Assembly: GCA_013696695.1 (NCBI GenBank)
Contig: JACCYD010000651.1
Location: 1 to 6,184 of the forward strand
DNA from: Deltaproteobacteria bacterium
GTDB lineage: Bacteria > Myxococcota_A > Polyangia > Haliangiales > Haliangiaceae
Length of the DNA stretch: 6,184 bases
Direction of reading: 5' to 3'
The notes below the pieces were generated by a model that did not search any database, had not been told where the DNA came from, and saw only the letters and a list, made by a program, of their open reading frames with translations. The stretch's first letter is position 1; each line of letters begins with the position of its first letter. Below, piece after piece: positions 1 to 5,848 of this stretch. The translations under genes and the position numbers were made by a program.

Positions 1-2575
1 ACGCCGACCACTCGCCGGGGTTCGCGATGATGTACGTGTTGGCACCGTCGGTCGAGACGTCCTCGATGACGCGGCCGAGCGCGCGGTGCTGGTACGAGAC
101 GCCGACCTTGAGATCGTCGAGGATCTCGTACTCGAAGCCGCCGATGATCTCGTCCATGTACTGCGACTTGATGCCGGGGGCGATGAGCACGCCGCTCGCG
201 CCGATCAGGTTCTCGGAGTCGCCGATGACGTTCGGATCCGCGAGGCAGCCCTTGCCGTTCGCGGCGCCGATACCGTCATCACGCGGACCACACTGGCCAC
301 CGGACGAATCGAACGCCTGCTCGAACAGGATCTCGCCGCCGAACGAGCGGTCGTTGATGTCCATCGGGATCGTCTCGTAGAACCGGCCCCAGTGGGTATA
401 GACCTTCGAGCGGCCTTCCTTCGTGCAGTCGTAGAGGAGGCCGACGCGGGGAGCGATGTTGTTCTTGAGCACCATCGCGTTGGTGCCGAGCTGGTTGTTG
501 GTGAGCGGATCGACCTGGTTCTGCAAGAAGTCCGCGTAGCGCAGGCGCTGCTCTTCGTAACGAATACCGACGTTGAGGGTCAGGTTCGGCTGGATCTGCC
601 ACGAATCGCGGAGGTAAGCCGACCAGTTCAGCGTGTTGCCGACGACCTGCGTGCCCGGGTTGCCGAGCTGGCCGCCGAGGTAATCGCAGTCGAAGTCGAG
701 CGTGCCTCCGTTGCCGTTCGTATCCGGGTCAGGGGTGCGGCACTTGTTGTCGAAGCGCGGGTCATCCATCGTCGACGGACCGCGGAGCTGAACCCAACGA
801 TCGACGACGACGAAGTTCGAGCCAACGAAGTTCTGCAGGAACGCGCCACCCGTGAACAGGCGGGCCTTGTCCGACAGGTTGTTCTCGACATCGACGCCGG
901 CCTTGAACTCGTGGCTACCCGCCGCCTTGAGGCGCTGGGTGATGCCGAGGCGCGCGCTGCGGCGCTGCTCGGTGTCCTTGGTCAGCGAGCCCGGACCGCC
1001 GATGACGTACGCGCTGGTGTCCATCGGGCAGTTGTTCGCGAGGAACGGGAACTCGTCGCCGCCACCCGGCATGGTGTCGCGGCAACCGTTGATCGTCGCC
1101 TGGCTCTCGGGGAAGCCGGTGCCAGCGCCGGTGGGCGCCCACAGGCCGAGGCTACCGTCGAGGAGGATCTGGCGCGGGTCATTCGCGAAGATCGGATCGA
1201 ACGCCTCGGCGTTGATGTAATCGCGGTGCCAACCGACGATCGCTTCGATCTCGGTCTTGTTGTCGTTGAACTTCGACGTCCACTTCGCCGAGATGTCGGT
1301 GGTCAGCTGGTTGGCCTTGAAGCCACTCACTGCCGGACCGAAGATGCCGGGGCTCTTCGCCGAACCCGGCAGCGCCTGGATGGCGAGCTGTCCCTGGTTC
1401 TGCGGGTTGAGCGCGTAGTTGATCTTGCCGAGGATGTTGTAGGCCGTCGACGTGCGGCTACGGATCTCGGTGTCGAGGTCCTTGGTGATGAAGAAGCCGG
1501 TCTCCGGGTCGATGTCGGCTGCGCCGTCGGCGAAGCCGCCCATCGCCGCGAGTCGCGCATCGCAGCCCGACAGCTGACCGTTGGCCTGGAGGGCGCGGCA
1601 GTCGGTCTGGCTCTTCGTGGTGCGCTCGATGTCGAGCTTGCTGAACGCTGGCGCAAAGCCGACGTAGAACCAGAGCTTGTCCTTGATGATCGGACCGCCC
1701 ATCTCGAAGCCGAAGTCGGCGTCGTAGACGACGTTCGCGTTGGTATCGATCGAGGCCGCGTTGGTGGGCGTACGCTCGCTGTTGAAGGTGAAGATGCCCG
1801 GCTGGAAGTAGCCGAACACCGAGCCCTTGAACTCGTTCGAGCCCGACTTGGTGACGACGTTGATGACGCCACCCGTCGCGCGACCGAACTCGGCGTTGTA
1901 GCCGCCAGTGATGACTTCGATCTCTTCGATGAAGTCGTTGATGACCGGCGAACCGACGGTGCCGAAGGTCAGGCCCGTCGTGTTGACGCCGTCGACGTAG
2001 TACTGGTTCTCGAGCGACGAAGAGCCCGAGAACGAGATGCCGACGCCGTCACCCTGCGAACCGGCCGCGGCACCGAGTGCCGACTCGAACGTACGGCCCG
2101 GAACCGGGATGTTCTTGAGGTAGTTCTTGTCGATCGTGATGCCCTGCGTGGTCGAGGTCGGGTCGATCGTCGGAGCGGTGTCCTGGATCTTGACGACTTC
2201 GCCGCCGGCCTTGCCCTGATCGAGCTTCTGGAACACCGGTGTCGTGCGGTTGACGCCGACGCCGACGCCACTGCGCTCGACCGTGAGCTCGAGGTAGTAG
2301 AACGTCACGAGGTAGTCGCCCGGTGGCAGCGGCGAGATCTTGTAGAAGCCGTTCTCGTCGGTGATCGCCGTCTGGGCGCCCTGCAGCGACGTCGAGGTCA
2401 CCGTCACGGTGACACCGACCAGCTTTTCGCCGGTCTTGACGTCGACGACGGTGCCCTGGATGGCGCCAGAGGTCGCGCTCTGCGCGACCGCGACGTCGGT
2501 TTGGTAGAGTTGCGTGCCCAGAAGCGATGGTCCGAGCATCGCCATCGCGAGGAGAATCTTGTTGTTGGTCTTCAT
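1..2575 (-). CDS. TonB-dependent outer-membrane receptor, Oar-like, with carboxypeptidase-regulatory N-terminal domain (C-terminus cut by window edge)
   Basis: An outer-membrane beta-barrel that would import or handle a substrate using TonB energy. The frame is open for 858 codons from the ATG at 2575 and leaves the window with no stop. Residues 1 to about 31 form a signal peptide (MKTNNKILLAMAML..., likely cut after DVAVA). Residues about 36-118 match a CarboxypepD_reg-like fold (GTVVDVKTGEKLVG; DENGFYKISPLPPGDY). EVVKI at 126-130 is a possible TonB box. The plug follows at about 140-250, with YYVDGVN (192-198), EEIEVITGGYNAEFGRATGG (217-236) and NVVTKSGSNEF (239-249). Barrel strands continue, with GGPIIKDKLWFYVG (293-306), YLRDSWQIQPNLTLNVGIRYE (about 654-674) and GRFYETIPMDINDRSFGGE (730-748). 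These are typical of Oar-like receptors, which usually run to about 1000 residues, so 100-250 residues are probably missing. It lies 16 nt after the lipoprotein gene. Its own ribosome site is weak (GAGAAG), which suggests coupling. The substrate is unknown. Confidence 0.93.
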   Translation of the reverse strand, partial: MKTNNKILLAMAMLGPSLLGTQLYQTDVAVAQSATSGAIQGTVVDVKTGEKLVGVTVTVTSTSLQGAQTAITDENGFYKISPLPPGDYLVTFYYLELTVERSGVGVGVNRTTPVFQKLDQGKAGGEVVKIQDTAPTIDPTSTTQGITIDKNYLKNIPVPGRTFESALGAAAGSQGDGVGISFSGSSSLENQYYVDGVNTTGLTFGTVGSPVINDFIEEIEVITGGYNAEFGRATGGVINVVTKSGSNEFKGSVFGYFQPGIFTFNSERTPTNAASIDTNANVVYDADFGFEMGGPIIKDKLWFYVGFAPAFSKLDIERTTKSQTDCRALQANGQLSGCDARLAAMGGFADGAADIDPETGFFITKDLDTEIRSRTSTAYNILGKINYALNPQNQGQLAIQALPGSAKSPGIFGPAVSGFKANQLTTDISAKWTSKFNDNKTEIEAIVGWHRDYINAEAFDPIFANDPRQILLDGSLGLWAPTGAGTGFPESQATINGCRDTMPGGGDEFPFLANNCPMDTSAYVIGGPGSLTKDTEQRRSARLGITQRLKAAGSHEFKAGVDVENNLSDKARLFTGGAFLQNFVGSNFVVVDRWVQLRGPSTMDDPRFDNKCRTPDPDTNGNGGTLDFDCDYLGGQLGNPGTQVVGNTLNWSAYLRDSWQIQPNLTLNVGIRYEEQRLRYADFLQNQVDPLTNNQLGTNAMVLKNNIAPRVGLLYDCTKEGRSKVYTHWGRFYETIPMDINDRSFGGEILFEQAFDSSGGQCGPRDDGIGAANGKGCLADPNVIGDSENLIGASGVLIAPGIKSQYMDEIIGGFEYEILDDLKVGVSYQHRALGRVIEDVSTDGANTYIIANPGEWSA

Positions 2576-2591
2576 GGTCTTCTCGCTTGGC

Positions 2592-3761
2592 TCAGGTGCC
2601 GGTGGTGAAGGTAAAGACCTGCGGCGCCGGGGGCGGCTGGTCGAACGTGTCGGTCACGCTCTGGGTGACGGTGAGCGTGTATTCGGTGGTCGCCGACAGA
2701 CCACCACCACCGATGGTGATCAAGATGACCTGCGGCATCGTCGGATCGATCGTCACGGTGAACGTCGGCTGTGGGCCGGTGGTCGCGACGAGCGTGATGT
2801 TCGTGGCGGTGACGGTGCCGAGCTCGAGCGGCACGGTCGCCGTCATCACGATCGGAGCCGTCCGCGAGATCGCCATCGCGCCGTTCAGGAAGGTCGGCCG
2901 CACGTCGAGCACTTCGGTCTGGAACGAGAAGTTGCCCATGTCGCCCGGCTCGCAATCCTGGGTGACGTCGCCGTTGGGCGGCGCGCACACCTGGAGGCCC
3001 TGCTTGTCGACAACCGAGTCGGAGAAGATCAGCTGGCAGTTGAGGTTCGTGGGGAGCGGGCCGTCGGGCGCCAGGATGATCGCCGGGCCGAGCGCGTCGA
3101 AGCCGCCCTGGGCGGGGCGATTCTGATCGCCGGACGGGTTCCAGAAGCTGTTCTCGAGGCTGATCGGAACGTCGATCGTACCGCAGCGAAGGCCGACCGA
3201 GCCGGCGATCATCTGCGTGTCGTCGGTCGCGCCGTCCTGGTTGATGTCGAGGACGCCAACTGGCAAGCCCTCGGCGACCAGCGCACCGGTGCTCGACGAG
3301 CAGCCGCCAGCGATCGCGCAGATGCAGACGGCCGTCGGGCCGCCGCACGACTGCGGCAACACGTCGTCGGCGACCGCGCAGCGCGCGATGTCGTCCGGCG
3401 TCGCGCCGAGCGGCACGCGCGCGAACGAGTCGTCGTCGACCGCGGAGCGGCAGGCGATCTCCTCGAGGTTGTTGCCAACCAGGAGCTCGTCGATCACGAG
3501 ACGGAAGAGGTTGGCAGAGGCAACACCGCTCGTCACCTCGCCAGACTTGAGCTCGTCCGGCTGCGCCAGCTCGTGCGAACCGAACGCGAAGACGCGCTTG
3601 TTCGACGAGCTACCGTCGGCATTGAAGACCTTGTGGTTCATTCGAACCTGCCGAAGCATCGGCGGCCCCTCTGGATTGAGGTTCGTGGTGCTATCGGTAT
3701 CGGTGCAACCCGCGACAAGCGCGACACCGAGACCAATCATCAACTTCGTCACCGCTTGCAT
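2592..3761 (-). CDS. Outer-membrane lipoprotein with C-terminal SbsA-type Ig-like (Big_5) domain, partner of the receptor
   Basis: A 389-residue secreted lipoprotein of unknown function. Residues 1-18 are a lipoprotein signal (MQAVTKLMIGLGVALVAG) with lipobox VAGC and lipidated Cys19. Thr, not Asp, follows the Cys, so by the E. coli rule it should go to the outer membrane. Residues about 285-388 look like an SbsA/Big_5 Ig-like domain: DVRPTFLNGAMAISRTAPI opens it, TATNITLV lies in the middle, and it ends TEYTLTV...FTFTTGT. The middle is cysteine-rich (Cys104, 128, 139, 146, 148, 154, 193, 242, 259, 270) and has an acidic calcium-type loop, DINQDGATDD, at 172-181. I chose the ATG at 3761 because GGAGGA lies 11 nt upstream and the signal peptide starts there. 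An in-frame TTG at 3803 would add 14 charged residues and has no good ribosome site. It is the first gene of a two-gene unit with the receptor. A role as a surface or periplasmic partner is inference from gene order only. Confidence 0.9.
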   Translation of the reverse strand: MQAVTKLMIGLGVALVAGCTDTDSTTNLNPEGPPMLRQVRMNHKVFNADGSSSNKRVFAFGSHELAQPDELKSGEVTSGVASANLFRLVIDELLVGNNLEEIACRSAVDDDSFARVPLGATPDDIARCAVADDVLPQSCGGPTAVCICAIAGGCSSSTGALVAEGLPVGVLDINQDGATDDTQMIAGSVGLRCGTIDVPISLENSFWNPSGDQNRPAQGGFDALGPAIILAPDGPLPTNLNCQLIFSDSVVDKQGLQVCAPPNGDVTQDCEPGDMGNFSFQTEVLDVRPTFLNGAMAISRTAPIVMTATVPLELGTVTATNITLVATTGPQPTFTVTIDPTMPQVILITIGGGGLSATTEYTLTVTQSVTDTFDQPPPAPQVFTFTTGT

Positions 3762-3772
3762 AGTCTTTCTGT

Positions 3773-3778
3773 TCCTCC
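3773..3778 (-). promoter_or_regulatory. Ribosome binding site of the lipoprotein gene
   Basis: GGAGGA on the minus strand sits 11 nt before the ATG at 3761. The spacing is slightly long, but the match is strong. It decides the start in favour of 3761 over the upstream in-frame TTG at 3803. Confidence 0.7.
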
Positions 3779-3823
3779 CAAGGGTCTGCGGCCGCTCAGT
3801 CAACGACGCAAAAAATTCGACCG

Positions 3824-3853
3824 CTTGTACTGTCCGCGAGTGAAGGCTGTCAA
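3824..3853 (-). promoter_or_regulatory. Candidate sigma70-type promoter for the lipoprotein-receptor unit
   Basis: On the minus strand a perfect TTGACA (3853-3848) is followed after 18 nt by TACAAG (3829-3824), which matches four of six bases of TATAAT. Transcription would start near 3817, at or just before a six-T run (3815-3810), leaving a leader of about 55 nt before the ATG at 3761. It is the best promoter match I found in the gap and points at the right gene. No other evidence supports it. Confidence 0.55.
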
Positions 3854-3859
3854 GCCTTC
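3842..3859. promoter_or_regulatory. Inverted repeat centred on the -35 box, possible operator
   Basis: GAAGGCT and AGCCTTC form a perfect 7-bp inverted repeat around a 4-base centre. On the minus strand the site reads GAAGGCTTGACAGCCTTC, so the TTGACA hexamer lies inside it. A protein bound here would cover the -35 box. As RNA it could only be a short stem, and no U-tract directly follows it on either strand, so a terminator is unlikely. Operator function is inferred from position and symmetry. Confidence 0.4.
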
Positions 3860-3861
3860 GT

Positions 3862-4108
3862 ATCAGAGCCGGATCTCGTCGGGGAACGGATGTCTGATCA
3901 CGGGGCGTGACAACGATTCGGAACGCGCATCAGTCGTGTGTCGCAGGGATCTCGACGAGCTGTGAGCGATGTCCCCGAGTGCGAGGCTCGCACCTCGATC
4001 GGTGTCGCAGGAGCGTCGTGAAATGCGATCGCGCGTACACCGCGAACCCCCGAAACCGCAAACGACGCAGACAACTCGTCCGCGTCGCAACCAGTAGTCC
4101 TCAGTGGC
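3862..4108. other. Intergenic stretch with no convincing gene
   Basis: This is the larger part of the 347-nt gap between exbD-2 and the lipoprotein gene. Short open frames on both strands here (for example 3863-4090 minus and 3907-4143 plus) encode Arg/Ser/Thr-rich sequence with no recognisable domain and no good ribosome site. I see no tRNA, no riboswitch-like architecture and no U-tract terminator for the exb operon. The one structured element is the palindrome at 3979-3993. Confidence 0.6.
3979..3993. repeat. Short perfect palindrome in the intergenic gap
   Basis: GTGCGAG and CTCGCAC flank a single central G, giving a 7+1+7 perfect inverted repeat. It could be a protein-binding site, or a 6-bp stem with a 3-base loop in the RNA trailing exbD-2. 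No T-run follows, so it is not a standard intrinsic terminator. In GC-rich DNA such a short palindrome may also arise by chance. Confidence 0.3.
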
Positions 4109-4591
4109 TTACTGGGCTGCGCCTGGCTTCGGTTCTTCTCTGACCTTGAGCGCGACCTTGACGTCGTCGTGGTTCGCGTCGGTCGCCAGGCTGCGAATCT
4201 GGTCCATCGTCGTGACGACTGTGGCCCACGGCACACCATCTTCGAAGTCGACGAACACGACCTTCTCGATGCCGGCCTTGAGACCCTCGATCTTCGGGCG
4301 CAGGCGACCGAGCAACTCGGCGGCCTTGATCACCTCGTCGGCATTGCCGTCGTTGAACACCACGTCCCCGATGACGAGGACCTTGAGGTTCAACATGCTC
4401 GCGTCCTTGTCGGGCTGCTCGTTCTGATCGTCGAGCTTCCGCGGGATCGTGAGCGTCTCCATCTTCATCATGATCGGCATCACGACGAGGAAGATGATCA
4501 GCAGCACGAGCAGCACGTCGATCAGCGGCGTGACGTTGATATCCGCGGAGACATTTTTGCTGGTGCCGCCACCACCGCCTGACATCCCCAT
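4109..4591 (-). CDS. exbD: ExbD/TolR-family biopolymer transport protein, second paralogue
   Basis: A 160-residue inner-membrane motor subunit that would work with ExbB to couple proton flow to TonB. A short Gly-rich cytoplasmic tail (MGMSGGGGGTSKNV) leads to the family signature INVTPLIDVLLVLLIIF at about 19-35, with the proton-carrying Asp at residue 25. One transmembrane helix spans about 24-42. The rest is the periplasmic ExbD/TolR domain, including LNLKVLVIGDVVFNDG (68-82) and VVFVDFEDGVPWATVVTTMD (111-130), and ends in a Pro/Lys tail. Length is normal for the family. The ATG at 4591 is preferred over the one at 4585 because GGAG lies 8 nt upstream of it. The gene starts 2 nt after the stop of the first exbD, so it is probably translationally coupled. 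It is clearly diverged from its neighbour, not a recent duplicate. Confidence 0.93.
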   Translation of the reverse strand: MGMSGGGGGTSKNVSADINVTPLIDVLLVLLIIFLVVMPIMMKMETLTIPRKLDDQNEQPDKDASMLNLKVLVIGDVVFNDGNADEVIKAAELLGRLRPKIEGLKAGIEKVVFVDFEDGVPWATVVTTMDQIRSLATDANHDDVKVALKVREEPKPGAAQ

Positions 4592-4593
4592 GG

Positions 4594-5112
4594 CTACTTC
4601 TCCCCGCCCTTGGCGATCGCGATGTCGACCTGCGAGATCGCCATCGTCTTGTTCATGTACTCGAGCACCGGGTACACCTTTTCGTAGGTGACGTTGTTCG
4701 AGGCCTTGAAGAACACGCGACCCGCACCACCCGCCTGCACGGTGAGCGGCGACTTCCAGTGGGCGTTGACGCGATCGTCCATCTCCTTGAGGACTGCCGG
4801 CGTCACCGGACCGAGCTTGTTCTTCTCGACCCAGACATCGACGGTCGCGCACGACTCGTCGGTGCACGCGATCGTGACGACCGGCTGGTTCTTGTCCTTC
4901 TCTTCGGAGTAGTTCTTCGCCTGCGGCAACTTGACGTCGTGGCCGCGGCCCATGACCAGCGTCATCAGCATGAAGATGATGAGGAGCACGAGCATGACAT
5001 CGACCAGCGGAGTGACGTTGATGTCATTCTTGACCGAGTCGATGTGGGCCTTCTTACCCGAGATCCGCCAGCGGCGGTGGGTATGACCCTGCTTGCCGGA
5101 ATCGGCGGACAT
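4594..5112 (-). CDS. exbD: ExbD/TolR-family biopolymer transport protein, first paralogue
   Basis: A 172-residue motor subunit of the TonB-energising complex. The N-terminal cytoplasmic tail is basic and longer than usual (HTHRRWRISGKKAHIDSVKN). The signature INVTPLVDVMLVLLIIF follows at 31-47, with the conserved Asp at 38 in a transmembrane helix of about 37-55. The periplasmic domain runs from about 60 to the end: VKLPQAKNYSEEKDK, then VVTIACTDESCATVDVWVEK (78-97), and GRVFFKASNNVTYEKVYPVLE near 131-151, the usual ExbD pattern. Cys83 and Cys88 in the periplasmic part are unusual for the family as I know it. The start lies 3 nt after the exbB stop and the stop lies 2 nt before the second exbD, which indicates one operon. 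A TolR role in a Tol-Pal system is less likely, because a TonB gene and a receptor flank the cluster and no tolA, tolB or pal is present. Confidence 0.93.
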   Translation of the reverse strand: MSADSGKQGHTHRRWRISGKKAHIDSVKNDINVTPLVDVMLVLLIIFMLMTLVMGRGHDVKLPQAKNYSEEKDKNQPVVTIACTDESCATVDVWVEKNKLGPVTPAVLKEMDDRVNAHWKSPLTVQAGGAGRVFFKASNNVTYEKVYPVLEYMNKTMAISQVDIAIAKGGEK

Positions 5113-5115
5113 GAG

Positions 5116-5802
5116 CTACGACCGGCCCTCGCGGAGCACGTAGTCGATGAACTCGGACGACACGTCGTTCATGTCGATGACGTACTGCTCGACGCGCGAC
5201 GTGAAGTAGTTGAAGGCCATGGCCGCGATGATCGCGACGCCGAGGCCGAGAGCCGTCGACACCAGGGCTTCAGAGATCTTCGGGCCGATCTCGGTGATAC
5301 CGACCTGACCGCCGCGGAGCATCTGGAAGGTACCCAAGATGCCGATGACGGTACCGAGGAGGCCGATGAACGGCGTCGCCGCGGCGACGGTGGCGAGGTA
5401 CGCGAGGCCCTTGCGGAGGTTCGACGTCTCGCGCTCCTTGACGCGCTCGAGCGCGCGATTGACGGAGTCGACGAGATCGAAGTTCCCGACGTCGTCGGGG
5501 CCTTCGGTCTTGAGCGCCTCGCGCCCCTGGATCAGCGCCGCGAGACCCGACTCCATGGTCTTGGCGACCGGGCTCTTCTGCATCGAGCGCGCACCGGTCA
5601 GCGCTTCGTTGACCTTGTGCTGCCGCAGGAACTCACCGAGCGCCTGGACGTAGCGAATGCTCTGGTCGCTGGCCGCACGGAACGTCAGGAGGCGCTCGGC
5701 GATCACGTAGAACATCCACACGGACATGCCGAGCATCATGATCGTGATGATCCTGACGACCCAGCTCATGTGTTCCCAGATTTCTTGGAGATCGATTCCC
5801 AT
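5116..5802 (-). CDS. exbB: ExbB/TolQ/MotA-family proton channel protein
   Basis: A 228-residue inner-membrane protein that forms the stator pore of the TonB motor with ExbD. Three transmembrane helices are visible: about 12-36 (WVVRIITIMMLGMSVWMFYVI), about 132-160, and about 176-200. Helix 2 carries the family motif TPFIGLLGTVIGILGTF (143-159), with Thr151 matching the pore Thr of E. coli ExbB. Helix 3 has KISEALVSTALGLGVAI (175-191), with Glu178 and Thr183 matching the E. coli pore residues Glu176 and Thr181. The cytoplasmic loop lies at about 40-130 (FLRQHKVNEALTGARSMQKS...). The ATG at 5802 is chosen because AGGA lies 9 nt upstream and the protein then begins just before helix 1. An upstream extension would encode low-quality Arg/Ser/Pro-rich sequence and overlap tonB. 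It sits 46 nt after tonB and 3 nt before the first exbD. Confidence 0.95.
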   Translation of the reverse strand: MGIDLQEIWEHMSWVVRIITIMMLGMSVWMFYVIAERLLTFRAASDQSIRYVQALGEFLRQHKVNEALTGARSMQKSPVAKTMESGLAALIQGREALKTEGPDDVGNFDLVDSVNRALERVKERETSNLRKGLAYLATVAAATPFIGLLGTVIGILGTFQMLRGGQVGITEIGPKISEALVSTALGLGVAIIAAMAFNYFTSRVEQYVIDMNDVSSEFIDYVLREGRS

Positions 5803-5848
5803 GCGGCACTGTCCTGCGAGTGGTGATGTCAGCTGCTCGTTCTGATCG

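Noticed and set aside
86..2608. Plus-strand open frame of 840 codons antisense to the receptor
   Set aside because: The product is a low-complexity Arg/Val/Asp/Glu/Ala/Leu mixture with no domain. It is the mirror of GC-rich codon bias in the real receptor gene, whose frame gives a clear signal peptide, plug and barrel.
2572..3348. Minus-strand open frame of 258 codons in another frame of the lipoprotein gene
   Set aside because: It is Arg/Pro/His-rich with no motifs, and it lies within the lipoprotein coding region.
3842..3859. Inverted repeat as a terminator of the exb operon
   Set aside because: The stem is only 7 bp, lies about 250 nt past the exbD-2 stop, and the nearest T-run on the minus strand is some 25 nt further on. 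Its overlap with a perfect -35 box suggests a regulatory site instead.
2514..3965. Plus-strand open frame of 483 codons antisense to the lipoprotein
   Set aside because: It has the same Arg/Asp/Val-rich composition and no recognisable motifs, and the opposite strand has a convincing lipoprotein.
3863..4090. Small minus-strand open frame in the intergenic gap
   Set aside because: The 75-residue product is rich in Arg, Ser and Cys with no hydrophobic segment or family pattern, and it lacks a good ribosome site.
4759..5826. Plus-strand open frame of 355 codons antisense to exbB and exbD
   Set aside because: It is His/Asp/Arg/Glu-rich with no domain, and it is fully covered by well-supported exb genes on the other strand.
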